From: an uncultured Alphaproteobacteria bacterium
GTDB lineage: Bacteria; Pseudomonadota; Alphaproteobacteria; HIMB59; GCA-002718135
NCBI GenBank assembly: GCA_902567855.1
Contig: CACFOQ010000009.1
Coordinates: 1-53,500 of the forward strand
Length of the DNA stretch: 53,500 nt
Direction of reading: 5' to 3'
Part shown: positions 24,398 to 34,244 of the stretch, in pieces
Layout: the number at the start of each line of letters is the position of its first letter
Position numbering within the stretch: position 1 is the first letter of the stretch
Notes under the pieces: model-generated
Seen by the model: the letters and a program-made list of their open reading frames with translations, nothing else
Databases searched by the model: none
Told to the model about the DNA's origin: nothing
Translations under genes and position numbers: made by a program

Positions 24398-25486
24398 TTG
24401 TTTAATTATTTAGCAACTGAATATACAATTTTATTTTCCTATCTAAACTTATTTAATTATATTACTTTTAGAACCGGTGCAGCTATCTTGACTTCTTTAT
24501 TTTTTTCTTTAATTTTTGGAGAACTAATAATTACAAAGCTAAGCCAAATTCAACCAATAGGACAGCCTATAAGAGAAGATGGACCTGAAAACCATATAAT
24601 AAAAAAGTCTGGAACCCCAACTATGGGGGGAGTTTTAATTTTAAGTAGTATCACAATTTCTATTTCTTTGTGGGCAGATCTTTCTAATAAATTTATTTGG
24701 ATTTGTTTTTTTTCATCAATTATATTTGGCTTAATAGGTTTTGTAGATGATTATCAAAAGGTTAAATATAGAAATCACAAAGGCATTAAAGCTTCAACTA
24801 GAATAATATCTCAAGTTTTTATAAGTTTAATTATTATTTATTTTACACAACAACTGCTTTCTGAAAATTATAAAAGTTCGTTAAGCTTCCCATTTTTTAA
24901 AGACCTTATATTAAATTTAGGAATATTTTATTATATTGTGGGAGTAATTGTAATTGTTGGATCAGCAAATGCTGTAAATTTGACTGATGGTCTTGATGGC
25001 CTAGCTATAGTTCCTGTTATGATTGTTGCATTGTCATTTGCATTTATTTCTTATGTTTCAGGAAATATTATTTTTTCAGAATATTTACAAATACTATACA
25101 TCCAGAATAGCGGAGAGTTAGCAGTTTTTTGTGGTGCAATTGTTGGTGCAGCATTAGGATTTCTTTGGTTTAATGCACCTCCAGCAAAAGTTTTTATGGG
25201 CGATACAGGATCTCTTGCAATGGGTGGGGCACTTGGGTCTCTTGCTATTATTGTGAAGCATGAAATTGTTTTAGCTATTATAGGAGGCTTGTTTGTTCTT
25301 GAAACTTTATCAGTAATTATTCAAGTTTTAAGTTTTAAACTAACAGGAAAAAGAATTTTTCGGATGGCACCATTACATCATCATTTTGAAAAAAAAGGAT
25401 GGGCAGAGCCAACTATAGTAATAAGATTTTGGATTATCACTATTGTTTTAGCCTTGATTGGGTTAGCAACTTTAAAAATAAGGTAA
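24398..25486 (+). CDS. mraY: Phospho-N-acetylmuramoyl-pentapeptide transferase
   Basis: Integral membrane enzyme that transfers phospho-MurNAc-pentapeptide to undecaprenyl phosphate to give lipid I. The 362-residue protein has about ten membrane segments and the family signatures: GTPTMGG near residue 70, FVDDYQKV (catalytic aspartates), NAVNLTDGLDGLA, the FMGDTGSLA loop and APLHHHFEKKGW near the C-terminus. The start codon is TTG, supported by a perfect AGGAGG six bases upstream and by the family's normal N-terminal length. Confidence 0.96.
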   Translation: MFNYLATEYTILFSYLNLFNYITFRTGAAILTSLFFSLIFGELIITKLSQIQPIGQPIREDGPENHIIKKSGTPTMGGVLILSSITISISLWADLSNKFIWICFFSSIIFGLIGFVDDYQKVKYRNHKGIKASTRIISQVFISLIIIYFTQQLLSENYKSSLSFPFFKDLILNLGIFYYIVGVIVIVGSANAVNLTDGLDGLAIVPVMIVALSFAFISYVSGNIIFSEYLQILYIQNSGELAVFCGAIVGAALGFLWFNAPPAKVFMGDTGSLAMGGALGSLAIIVKHEIVLAIIGGLFVLETLSVIIQVLSFKLTGKRIFRMAPLHHHFEKKGWAEPTIVIRFWIITIVLALIGLATLKIR

Positions 25487-25498
25487 AAGAATTCATTA

Positions 25499-26824
25499 AT
25501 GAAATATATTTATGGTTTAAGAAAGAGTGGGGAATCAATCATTAATTATCTAAACTCTATTAATGAAAATTTTTTTTGCTGGGATGATAATATAAAAATT
25601 AGAAATAAAATAAAAAAAATAAGTAAAAAAAATAATTTAATAGAACCAAATAAACTAAATTTTAAACTAATTAATGAGTCTTTTGTTACTCCAGGTATAT
25701 CTTTAAAAAATAAAAAAATTAGTATACTAAAAAATTATAAAGTTAAATTATACAGAGATCTAGAGTTATATTCTCGTATAGCATATAAGAAAAAAATCAT
25801 AGCTATAACTGGAACAAATGGTAAATCAACAACCACAAAATTGATAAGCGATATATTAAATCAAAATGATATACCTAATTTTATGGGAGGAAATATTGGT
25901 ATTCCTTTATTAGATTTTCCAAAAAAACATAAGAATTTAAAATATCACGTTATAGAGCTTAGTTCTTATCAATTAGAATCATTTAAAAAATTTAATCCCT
26001 ACATTTCAGTACTTTTAAATATTTCTAGAGATCATTTAGATAGATATAAAAATTTTAAAGAATATATTTACCAAAAAGAAAAATTAATTTTTACTAATAG
26101 TAAGGGTTACAATATAATATGTATTGATGATAAAAATACTTATTTAATTTATCAAAAATATAAAAAAAAGACTATACCAATATCTTCGAAGCCTTTTAAG
26201 GGTGCAATATTTTATGAAAATAATGCTATAATTGATGATTATTTTGAAAAAAATAAAAAAATTGAACTAGCAGAGATTTCAAGTTCACTTTTTGGAAATT
26301 TTAATATTCAAAATATCTTAGCTGCATATGCAGTGTCAAAAATTTTAAAAATAAATTTAATTAAATTTAATAGTATTTTAAAAAAATTTAAAGGATTGCC
26401 TCATAGACTTGAATTAGTATTTATTAATAGAAAGTATTGTATTATTAATAATAGTAAATCGACAAATTTAGAGTCATTAGTTAATTCAATTAAAAATTAT
26501 AAAAATATTAAGTTAATTTTGGGAGGTAAACCTAAAGATAAAAAATTTAAAAAGTTATTAAAATATAAAAATAGAATTAATAAAATATATTTAATAGGAG
26601 AATCTTCTAATTTTATCTCTAAAGAGTTAGAAAATGAGATTTCTGTTGAAATATGTAATACTCTGCAAAATGCTATTAAAAAAATTTTTTTAGATATTAA
26701 AAAAGAGAAACAATTTACTAATGTGCTATTTTCTCCTGGCTGTGCTTCTTTTGATCAATTTAAAAATTTTGAAGAGAGAGGTAATGAATTTAAGAGATTA
26801 GTAAAAAAAATTAATCATGAATAG
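25499..26824 (+). CDS. murD: UDP-MurNAc-L-alanine:D-glutamate ligase
   Basis: Adds D-glutamate to UDP-MurNAc-L-Ala. The 441-residue protein starts with a short N-terminal UDP-binding domain (YGLRKSGESIINYL, a degenerate GxGxSG pattern). The ATP site GTNGKSTTT is at ~105-113, with a GGNIGIPLLDF block, ISRDHLDRYKNF, and the C-terminal NNSKSTN and LILGGKPKDKKF motifs. It is among the most lysine/isoleucine-drifted Mur proteins here, but all key motifs are intact. The end overlaps ftsW by 8 bases. Confidence 0.94.
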   Translation: MKYIYGLRKSGESIINYLNSINENFFCWDDNIKIRNKIKKISKKNNLIEPNKLNFKLINESFVTPGISLKNKKISILKNYKVKLYRDLELYSRIAYKKKIIAITGTNGKSTTTKLISDILNQNDIPNFMGGNIGIPLLDFPKKHKNLKYHVIELSSYQLESFKKFNPYISVLLNISRDHLDRYKNFKEYIYQKEKLIFTNSKGYNIICIDDKNTYLIYQKYKKKTIPISSKPFKGAIFYENNAIIDDYFEKNKKIELAEISSSLFGNFNIQNILAAYAVSKILKINLIKFNSILKKFKGLPHRLELVFINRKYCIINNSKSTNLESLVNSIKNYKNIKLILGGKPKDKKFKKLLKYKNRINKIYLIGESSNFISKELENEISVEICNTLQNAIKKIFLDIKKEKQFTNVLFSPGCASFDQFKNFEERGNEFKRLVKKINHE

Positions 26825-27887
26825 TTTTTTTAATTTACAATTATGGTGGAAAGAAATAGATAAAATTAATTTTATACTTATTTCTATTCTTTTGATAGTA
26901 GGAATTATATTATCTTTCTCTTTAAATGAATCATCTCTTTTTTTTAATAAGCATTTAGTCTTTGCTATTTCTTCATTTTTTATAATGATTTTCTTATCAT
27001 CTTTAGAGCCTAAAATACTTAGAAGAGTGTCATTATTCTTTTTGGTAATCTTTATTTTTGCCTTGGTAATAGTTTTGTTATTTGATAATGAGATAAAAGG
27101 ATCAAATAGATGGCTTAAATTTTTAGGTTTTAGTTTGCAACCTTCAGAATTTATTAAACCTTTTTATTTTATATTAAGTGCCTGGCTAATAATTCAAGGT
27201 ATTAATGGAAGACAATATTACCTATTGGTTCTAATTTTATCTTTTCTTTTAATTTCTAGCTTAATAATTTTACAACCTGATTTTGGAATGACTTTTTTGT
27301 TTTTTTTAACTTTTTTTTGTCAATTATTTATTGCAGGTCTTTCAATTTTTTTAGTTATTTTTTCTTTATTTGCTATCTTACTTTTAACCTTTTTTTCATA
27401 CTATTTTTTTGATCATGTTCAAAAAAGAATTGATCTTTTTTTTAATTCAAACTCAGGCGGATTTGAGCAAATTGATTATAGTTTAAGAGCTTTTAAAAAT
27501 GGAGGGTGGTTTGGAAAAGGACCTGGGCAAGGCATATTAAAAGAAAAAATTCCCGACGCAAATACTGATTTTATTTTTGCTGTGGCAGGTGAAGAACTTG
27601 GTTTTATTTTTTGTTCAATCATTATTTTATTGATATTAACAATTATTATTCGTTTTTTGCTTAAGTTACTTAAAATGCAAGATCCATTTATTATTATATC
27701 AATAGTGGGATTAACATGTTGTTTTGGATTACAATCATTAATAAATATATTCAGTTCTTTATCTATTATTCCAACAAAAGGAATGACCTTGCCTTTTATA
27801 AGTTATGGAGGCTCTTCAATGATTTCAAGTTCTATATTATTTGGTTTTTTACTAGCTTTAACAAAAAATAAAAATTTTTATGAATAA
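26817..27887 (+). CDS. ftsW: Septal peptidoglycan polymerase FtsW (SEDS family)
   Basis: Membrane glycosyltransferase that polymerises lipid II at the septum with FtsI. The 356-residue SEDS protein has about ten membrane segments. Signature blocks are KGSNRWLKFLGFSLQPSEF, LQPDFGMTFLFF, and the periplasmic loop with YSLRAFKNGGWFGKGPGQG and IPDANTDFIFAVAGEELGF. The C-terminal TKGMTLPFISYGGSSMISS is the family's most conserved segment. It overlaps murD and murG by 8 bases each, so the block is translated as a coupled set. Confidence 0.95.
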   Translation: MNSFFNLQLWWKEIDKINFILISILLIVGIILSFSLNESSLFFNKHLVFAISSFFIMIFLSSLEPKILRRVSLFFLVIFIFALVIVLLFDNEIKGSNRWLKFLGFSLQPSEFIKPFYFILSAWLIIQGINGRQYYLLVLILSFLLISSLIILQPDFGMTFLFFLTFFCQLFIAGLSIFLVIFSLFAILLLTFFSYYFFDHVQKRIDLFFNSNSGGFEQIDYSLRAFKNGGWFGKGPGQGILKEKIPDANTDFIFAVAGEELGFIFCSIIILLILTIIIRFLLKLLKMQDPFIIISIVGLTCCFGLQSLINIFSSLSIIPTKGMTLPFISYGGSSMISSSILFGFLLALTKNKNFYE

Positions 27888-28977
27888 AAAAATATTAATT
27901 TGTACAGGTGGAACAGGGGGGCATGTAATACCTGCAGTAAATTTTGGAAATTTTATGATAAATAAAGGTTTTGAATGTTGTTTAGTATTAGACCAACGAG
28001 GAAATAAATTTTCAAAAAATTTTAATGGTAAAATATTTATTATTAGGTCTTCTCATTTATCTGGTAATATTGTTTTTAGATTTAATTCTTTAATAAATCT
28101 TTCAATAGGTTTAGTTCAATCTTTATTTTTTCTAAATAAAATAAAACCTAATACTTGTGTTGCATTTGGAAGTTATGCAACTTTTACACCATTATTAGCT
28201 TTGTTTTTTTATAAACTTTTTAGAAATATCAACTTATATTTACATGAACAAAATTCTGTAATAGGTAAAGTAAACTTATTTTTTTTACCATTTACTAAGT
28301 CATTTTTTACTAATTTTGATGTAGTAATTAATTTACCTGAAAAATATAGCAATAAAAGATTGCATGTAGGCTTACCTAATAATAAAAAATTAAATATAGA
28401 TATTAATAAAAAAAATGATTTTTTAAAAAAAATAATTTTTATTTATGGAGGAAGCCAAGGTTCTCAAAATTTAATAAATAATTTTTTATTATTGATAAAG
28501 ACTATTGATGATAGGGAATTAAATAAATTAAAATTTATAATACAATGCCCTAAAAAACAAAATGAAATACTTGAAAAAAATTTAAAAAATCTAAAAGTAG
28601 ATTACCAGATTAAATCATATTTTGATGATATAGATAAAATACTTTTGGAAACTGACATAGCCATTACTAGAGCTGGTGCAGGCACAATTAACGACTTAGT
28701 TAGATATAAAGTTCCCTCTATTATTTTTCCTTTGCCAAATTCAATTTATAATCATCAGTATTATAATGCTAAGTTTTTATTAGATAAAAAAGCATGTATA
28801 GTAATAAATGAAAATAATTTTGATCTGAATGATTATTCAAAAGGTTTTAATAAATTAATAAATGAAAAAAAATATTTTCATAATATGAAAGAATCTATCA
28901 GCAAAATTGTCTTACCTGATACTAATGAATTAATTTTAAAAACACTATTACATAAAGATAATGAACAAATTAAATAA
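27880..28977 (+). CDS. murG: Lipid II synthase MurG
   Basis: Cytoplasmic-face glycosyltransferase adding GlcNAc to lipid I. The 365-residue GT28 protein has the N-terminal glycine-rich loop GGTGGHVIPA (10-19), a second loop GGSQGSQNL near 193, the LYLHEQNSVIGKVN block and the UDP-sugar-binding AITRAGAGTINDL segment followed by IIFPLPNSIYNHQYYNA. Like many alphaproteobacterial copies it lies between ftsW and murC. It overlaps ftsW by 8 and murC by 17 bases. Confidence 0.95.
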   Translation: MNKKILICTGGTGGHVIPAVNFGNFMINKGFECCLVLDQRGNKFSKNFNGKIFIIRSSHLSGNIVFRFNSLINLSIGLVQSLFFLNKIKPNTCVAFGSYATFTPLLALFFYKLFRNINLYLHEQNSVIGKVNLFFLPFTKSFFTNFDVVINLPEKYSNKRLHVGLPNNKKLNIDINKKNDFLKKIIFIYGGSQGSQNLINNFLLLIKTIDDRELNKLKFIIQCPKKQNEILEKNLKNLKVDYQIKSYFDDIDKILLETDIAITRAGAGTINDLVRYKVPSIIFPLPNSIYNHQYYNAKFLLDKKACIVINENNFDLNDYSKGFNKLINEKKYFHNMKESISKIVLPDTNELILKTLLHKDNEQIK

Positions 28978-30346
28978 AATTAAAATTCACTTTGTAGGTA
29001 TTGGAGGTATTGGCATGTCAGGTATTGCTGAATTAATGTTTGATCTTGGTTATACAGTTCAAGGAAGTGATATTAGTATGAATGCCAATATTAGAAGATT
29101 AAAAAAAAGGGGAATAAAAATTTATAATTCTCATCGCAAAAAAAATATTCATAACATGTCTGCTATTGTATTTTCTACTGCCATTAAAAAAAATAACCCT
29201 GAATTATTAGAATGTACAAGATTGTATATACCTCTAATTACTCGAGCAGATATGTTAGCTGAATTAATGAAATTAAAAAAATCAATTGCTATTGCTGGTT
29301 CTCACGGCAAGACTACTACTACTAGTTTAGTTGGATCAATCTTTGATAATGCAAAATATGATCCCACTATAGTTAATGGAGGGATAATAAACTCTTATTC
29401 AAAAAATAATCGCTATGGCAGAAGTAATTGGATGATTGTTGAAGCAGATGAAAGTGATGGTTCTTTCTTAAAACTACCTCACGAAATAAATATAATTACT
29501 AATATTGATATAGAACATTTAGATTATTATAAATCAAAACAAAATCTTCTTTTAGCTTTTGAAAAATTTGTAACAAATCTTCCTTTTTATGGTTATTCAA
29601 TAATATGTATTGAAGATATTAATTCCAGAAAGATTTACAAAAAAATTAAAACAAGAAAAATGATTAGTTATTCAAAAAGTAAAAATTCAGATGTTAAAAT
29701 TATTAAAATAAACAAAGATAAGAAAGGAAATAATTTTTCTTTATTTATTAAAAAAGGAGTAATTAAAGGCATACAAGGACAATATAATTTTAAGACTAAT
29801 CTTTTGGGGGATCATAATATATATAATGCAACAGCAGCAATAATAGCATCTTTACTTGTTGAAATTCCCATACAAAATATTAAAAATTCTCTAAAAATTT
29901 TTCAAGGAGTTAAAAGAAGATTTAGCTTTATTGGTAAAATAAAAAAAGCATACATATATGATGATTACGCTCATCATCCTTCTGAAATAAAAGCAAGTTA
30001 TGATATTGCTAAACAAATTTCTAATAAAAAAATTGTAATTATATTTCAACCTCATAGATATTCAAGAACAGAAATTTTACAAAATGAATTTATAAATATT
30101 TTAAAAAAAATAGATGTATTGTATATTCTTGATATTTATTCAGCAGGAGAAAAATCTATTTCAAATATAAATTCAAAAAATCTTGTAAAAAAAATTAAAA
30201 TTAAAAATAAAAATACTTTTTACATACAAAATTCTAAAAATTTAAAATGTGTTCTTAAAAAGTATTTTAATGATGAAAATACTATTGTTTTTATGGGTGC
30301 TGGCTCAATAACTAATTTAGCTCATGAGTTAGTTTTAAAGAAGTGA
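28961..30346 (+). CDS. murC: UDP-MurNAc:L-alanine ligase
   Basis: Adds the first amino acid, L-alanine, to UDP-MurNAc. The 461-residue protein has the N-terminal Rossmann motif FVGIGGIGMSGIAELM, the P-loop GSHGKTTTT (113-121), the VEADESDGSFLKL block, NIDIEHLDYY, and the C-terminal DDYAHHPSEI and FQPHRYSRT signatures. Its start is inside the end of murG, and its stop TGA overlaps the GTG start of murB (GTGA). Confidence 0.96.
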   Translation: MNKLNKIKIHFVGIGGIGMSGIAELMFDLGYTVQGSDISMNANIRRLKKRGIKIYNSHRKKNIHNMSAIVFSTAIKKNNPELLECTRLYIPLITRADMLAELMKLKKSIAIAGSHGKTTTTSLVGSIFDNAKYDPTIVNGGIINSYSKNNRYGRSNWMIVEADESDGSFLKLPHEINIITNIDIEHLDYYKSKQNLLLAFEKFVTNLPFYGYSIICIEDINSRKIYKKIKTRKMISYSKSKNSDVKIIKINKDKKGNNFSLFIKKGVIKGIQGQYNFKTNLLGDHNIYNATAAIIASLLVEIPIQNIKNSLKIFQGVKRRFSFIGKIKKAYIYDDYAHHPSEIKASYDIAKQISNKKIVIIFQPHRYSRTEILQNEFINILKKIDVLYILDIYSAGEKSISNINSKNLVKKIKIKNKNTFYIQNSKNLKCVLKKYFNDENTIVFMGAGSITNLAHELVLKK

Positions 30347-31239
30347 GAGAAATAATAGATAAAATTGATTATAATTTTAAGACTAAATTCTATTACAATT
30401 ATGATACTTCAAAAAATGTTTGGTTTAGAACTGGAGGAAAAGCTAAAGTATTTTGTATTGTAGATAATGAAAAAGAATTAAGCATTATTTTAAAAAATAT
30501 AGGAGATATTCCTTATGAAATAATAGGAGTAGGATCAAATATTCTTGTAAGAGATAATGGGTATGAAGGCGTTTTAATCAAACTAGGAAAAAATTTTAAT
30601 CAGATTAAATTAAAAAAAACTTCATTAGAAGTTGGAGCAAGTATTCTAGATATAAACTTATCAAAATTTGCTTTACTAAATAATTTAAAAAATTTTGAAT
30701 TTTATTCAGGTATTCCAGGAACTATTGGTGGTGCTGTTAAAATGAATGCAGGATGTTTTGGATCAGAAACAAAAGAAATATTAATAGATATTAAAACTAT
30801 GAATAATAAAGGCGAAATAAATACTATTAATAAAAAAAATTTAAAATTAGATTATAGACAATCTCACTTACCTGAAGGCGATATAATCATATCTGCTAAC
30901 TTTCAATCCAATTATGGAGATAAAAATGAAATAGAAAAAAAAGTTAATGAAATTAAACTTATCAGAGAAAAAACCCAGCCCATTAAAGAAAAAACAAGTG
31001 GAAGCACATTTAAAAATCCAAAAAATAATTTTGCAGCAAAACTAATTGAAATGTCTAATTGCAAAGATCTTTCAGAAGGGGGAATATTTGTTAGTAATAA
31101 ACATGCAAATTTTCTAATAAATAAACAAGAAGGAACCGCAAGTCAGATTGAAGAATTAGGAAATAAAATTATAAAGAGAGTATATGATAAATTTAGAATT
31201 AAATTAGAATGGGAAATTAAGATTATAGGACAGGAATAG
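30343..31239 (+). CDS. murB: UDP-N-acetylenolpyruvoylglucosamine reductase
   Basis: FAD/NADPH enzyme that reduces enolpyruvyl-UDP-GlcNAc to UDP-MurNAc. The 298-residue protein has NVWFRTGGKAKVF, the FAD-binding VGSNILVRDNGYEGV and SGIPGTIGGAVKMNAGCFG, and the catalytic serine segment TSGSTFKNP with the C-terminal SNKHANFLIN; this is the shorter type with this C-terminal form. The start codon is GTG overlapping the murC stop. ddl begins at the very next base after the stop. Confidence 0.95.
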   Translation: MREIIDKIDYNFKTKFYYNYDTSKNVWFRTGGKAKVFCIVDNEKELSIILKNIGDIPYEIIGVGSNILVRDNGYEGVLIKLGKNFNQIKLKKTSLEVGASILDINLSKFALLNNLKNFEFYSGIPGTIGGAVKMNAGCFGSETKEILIDIKTMNNKGEINTINKKNLKLDYRQSHLPEGDIIISANFQSNYGDKNEIEKKVNEIKLIREKTQPIKEKTSGSTFKNPKNNFAAKLIEMSNCKDLSEGGIFVSNKHANFLINKQEGTASQIEELGNKIIKRVYDKFRIKLEWEIKIIGQE

Positions 31240-32184
31240 ATGGAAAAAAATAAAATTTTGGTTTTAGAAGGAGGTTTTAATGAGGAACATGAGGTTTCTC
31301 TAGCTACAGCTAAAGAAATTAAAAAATCATTATTTAATCAAAATATAGAATTTAAATCATTACTAGTTTCTCCAAAAAATTTTGATGAAAAAATAAGAAA
31401 TTTTAATAATGAGTATATATGTATTAATGCTTTACATGGTCCATATGGCGAAGATGGACAAATACAAAAAATACTCGAAAATTTATCATTTAAGTTCTCT
31501 CATTCAAATTCAGAGGCTTCTAAGTTAGGTTTTAATAAAAAATTAACAAAAAAAATATTAAAAAACACTAAAGTATTAATGGTAGATCATGAAATTTTAG
31601 AGAACAGATCAATAAATAAAGAAAAGTTAATTGAAATTTTTTTAAAATTAGGTTCGTTTGTACTAAAACCTGCATCAAGTGGATCAAGTTTTGGAGTAAA
31701 AATTTTTAAAGATATTAATGACATCAATTCGTTTTCAAAAGATCTTAAAAAAAATTTATCTTTATATAAAAAGCATAAAGAGGTGTTGTGTGAAAAATAT
31801 ATTCAAGGAAGAGAATTAACAGTTGCAGTTATAGAAAAAAATAAAGAAAGTGTTGCTTTAGAAGTTACTGAAGTTATATCTAATATGGAATTTTTTAACT
31901 ATAAAGCTAAATATTCACCCAACATTGCAAAACATATATTACCGGCCAAAATTCCACATAAAGCCTATGAAACATGTAAAGAATATGCAAAAATAGCTCA
32001 CGATACAATTAACTGTAGAGGATTAAGTAGATCTGATTTTATATATTATAATGATAAAATTTATTTTATAGAAATAAATACTCAGCCAGGCCTAACAGCT
32101 TTATCTCTTTTGCCCGAACAATTAAAATATAAAAAAACCTCTTTCGATCAAATGATAAAAAATTTGATTGAATGTTCTTTGTGA
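31240..32184 (+). CDS. ddl: D-alanine--D-alanine ligase
   Basis: ATP-grasp ligase making the D-Ala-D-Ala dipeptide used by MurF. The 314-residue protein starts LVLEGGFNEEHEVSLATA (family pattern GGxSxEhxvSl). It has NALHGPYGEDGQIQ, an ATP-binding PASSGSSFGV loop, the EKYIQGRELTVAV strand and the C-terminal SRSDFIYYN and FIEINTQPGLT metal-binding motifs. It overlaps ftsQ by 13 bases. Confidence 0.95.
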   Translation: MEKNKILVLEGGFNEEHEVSLATAKEIKKSLFNQNIEFKSLLVSPKNFDEKIRNFNNEYICINALHGPYGEDGQIQKILENLSFKFSHSNSEASKLGFNKKLTKKILKNTKVLMVDHEILENRSINKEKLIEIFLKLGSFVLKPASSGSSFGVKIFKDINDINSFSKDLKKNLSLYKKHKEVLCEKYIQGRELTVAVIEKNKESVALEVTEVISNMEFFNYKAKYSPNIAKHILPAKIPHKAYETCKEYAKIAHDTINCRGLSRSDFIYYNDKIYFIEINTQPGLTALSLLPEQLKYKKTSFDQMIKNLIECSL

Positions 32185-32948
32185 AAAATCGATTTAAAAA
32201 TAAAAGAAAAAAAAGATTTTTTACAATTAACATATTATTTTTGTCATTACTTATTTTTTTCTTTGTTTATTTATATTCAAGTTTTAACAAATTTACTGAT
32301 ATTACATCATACTTAGTGCAAAAATATTCAAATAAATATAACTATAATTTAGAAAAAATTGAAGTTTTGGGTTTAAAGAATATTAATAAAACTGAAATAC
32401 TTTTACCCTTTAACAAATTTAAAAATTATTCTGTTTTTTTAATACCAGTTAAAAAAATTTCAGCTGAAATTAAAAAAAATAAATGGATTCATGAGGTTAG
32501 TATAAGAAATGATTATAAAAATACATTAACCGTAAATATCAAAGAAGAAATTCCAATGGGAATTTTTGAGAATAATAATCAAAAAATACTGTTTAGTAAC
32601 AATTTAGTTATTCTAGAAATATTAGATAGTAATCATGATTTTAAAAATTTAATAATTTTTTATGGAGAAAATTCAATAAACAATTCAAAAAATTTAATTT
32701 TAAAAATAGAAAAAGACATTAAGAGAATGATAAAAACTGCAACATTTATTGAGAATAGGAGATGGAACATAAAATTAAAGAACATGATTGTTTTAAAACT
32801 ACCTGAAATAAATATTAAAAAAGCAATAGAGAATTATAAAAAAATATATTCAAATTTATCTAATAAAGATTTAAAAGATATTGAAATTATTGATTTAAGA
32901 ATACCTAACCAAGCTATAATAAAATATAGAAATGCATTAAATGATTAA
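32172..32948 (+). CDS. ftsQ: Cell division protein FtsQ
   Basis: Single-pass inner-membrane protein scaffolding the FtsQLB complex. The 258 residues comprise a basic cytoplasmic tail, one membrane segment at ~17-37, and a POTRA domain (YNLEKIEVLGLKNINKTEIL to ~residue 135). A beta domain follows (WNIKLKNMIVLKLPEINIKKAI, typical of FtsQ). The ATG at 32172 is used; a GTG three codons later is an alternative. It overlaps ddl (13 bases) and ftsA (8 bases). Confidence 0.92.
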   Translation: MFFVKNRFKNKRKKRFFTINILFLSLLIFFFVYLYSSFNKFTDITSYLVQKYSNKYNYNLEKIEVLGLKNINKTEILLPFNKFKNYSVFLIPVKKISAEIKKNKWIHEVSIRNDYKNTLTVNIKEEIPMGIFENNNQKILFSNNLVILEILDSNHDFKNLIIFYGENSINNSKNLILKIEKDIKRMIKTATFIENRRWNIKLKNMIVLKLPEINIKKAIENYKKIYSNLSNKDLKDIEIIDLRIPNQAIIKYRNALND

Positions 32949-34161
32949 AGTAGGAGTAGATATAGGAAACTCAAAAATCTCATGTGTTGTCTGTGACTTA
33001 AAAGAATTAGATAAGCCTAAAATATTATCTTTTGTTAGTTTACCTACAGCTAATGTAAACAAAGGTTCATTTACAAATTATAATTCAATTAAACAAGAAG
33101 TATTGGAGATAGTTAATGCTGCAGCTAAAGAGTCTGTAACAGAAATAAAATCAATAAATCTTAATGTTCCTTTAATTAACTCTAATTCTTTATTTTATAA
33201 CTCTGAAATAGAAATAGAAAATGAACTCGTAAGTGAGCTTCATCTTAAAAAAGCTATCAATAGATCAGAATTTTTTGAAGAATCAACAAGTCATCAAATT
33301 TTAATGAACTATATTATAAATTATGATCTTGATAATAAAACTATTTCAGGAAGCCCTCTAGGAAATTATGTAAAAAAATTAAATCTTAATTTTTATAAAC
33401 TCTCAGTAGATAAAAATATTATAAATACTTATTTGAATTTGTTTAAAGAATTAGATATTCATATTGAAAATTTTATACCCACACCTCTTTCTTCAGCATT
33501 ATCTACTCTAAATAAAGATGATAAAGATTTGGGTAGTATATGTATTGATCTTGGTGATTCATCAACTTCTTTAGCTGTTTTTGAAAACTCTAAATTAATT
33601 TTTTGTGACTCAGTAAATGTGGGAAGTAAAAATATAACTAACGATATTGCTAGAGGAGTCTCAACTACCAAAGAAAGCGCTGAAAGACTAAAAACTTTAT
33701 ACGGTTCTGTTATATCTTCTCCAAGTGACGAATATGAGATCATTGAAGTACCTTTGTATTCATCGGATGAAAAACAATTTAAACAAATTAATCGTAATAC
33801 TATTAATTCCATAATAAAGCCTAGAGTAGAGGAAACATTAGAGTTAGTTTGGCAAAAATTAAAACAATATAACCTTCATAGAAAAAGAATTAAAAACTTA
33901 ATATTAACAGGTGGAGGTTCTCAATTAGAAGGTATTGTAGATTATGCTCAAATTATTTTTGATAGTAATGTAAGATTAGAAAAACCAACTTTTATACTAG
34001 GGGCAAAAAAAGAATTTTCTGGACCTCAGTTTGCACAAACTTTAGGGGCAGTTTTCTTTGATAAGCAACATTATGAAGTAAATTTTCTTAAAAAAAGCCA
34101 AAATTTGAGAAAAAACTCGATATTTCAACGTTTTTCTTCTTGGCTAGACCAATATATATAA
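32941..34161 (+). CDS. ftsA: Cell division protein FtsA
   Basis: Actin-fold ATPase that tethers FtsZ to the membrane. The 406-residue protein has the phosphate-1 motif VGVDIGNSKISCVV, an SHQILMNYIINYDLD 1C-domain region, a second phosphate loop ICIDLGDSSTSLAVF near 200, and the adenosine motif LILTGGGSQLEGI near 321. The last residues (FQRFSSWLDQYI) form the usual amphipathic membrane-targeting helix. An 83-base gap with its own candidate promoter separates it from ftsZ. Confidence 0.95.
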   Translation: MIKVGVDIGNSKISCVVCDLKELDKPKILSFVSLPTANVNKGSFTNYNSIKQEVLEIVNAAAKESVTEIKSINLNVPLINSNSLFYNSEIEIENELVSELHLKKAINRSEFFEESTSHQILMNYIINYDLDNKTISGSPLGNYVKKLNLNFYKLSVDKNIINTYLNLFKELDIHIENFIPTPLSSALSTLNKDDKDLGSICIDLGDSSTSLAVFENSKLIFCDSVNVGSKNITNDIARGVSTTKESAERLKTLYGSVISSPSDEYEIIEVPLYSSDEKQFKQINRNTINSIIKPRVEETLELVWQKLKQYNLHRKRIKNLILTGGGSQLEGIVDYAQIIFDSNVRLEKPTFILGAKKEFSGPQFAQTLGAVFFDKQHYEVNFLKKSQNLRKNSIFQRFSSWLDQYI

Positions 34162-34189
34162 TATAACATACAACATATAGTTATATTTA

Positions 34190-34218
34190 TTGACGGTTTC
34201 GAATGCAAATCGTTAAAA
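34190..34218 (+). promoter_or_regulatory. Candidate ftsZ promoter
   Basis: TTGACG (34190-34195) and TTAAAA (34213-34218) are 17 bases apart in the 83-base gap before ftsZ, the largest gap within the cluster before ftsZ ends. This would give ftsZ an independent boost. A GGAG Shine-Dalgarno follows 9 bases before the ATG. The -10 is poor, so the call is tentative. Confidence 0.4.
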
Positions 34219-34244
34219 ATGTAAAAAAACGGCGGAGAAAATAA

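Noticed and set aside
34213-34230. Possible CtrA site (TTAA-N7-TTAA) before ftsZ
   Set aside because: TTAA is present at 34213-34216 but the second half at the required spacing reads AAAA, so the motif fails.
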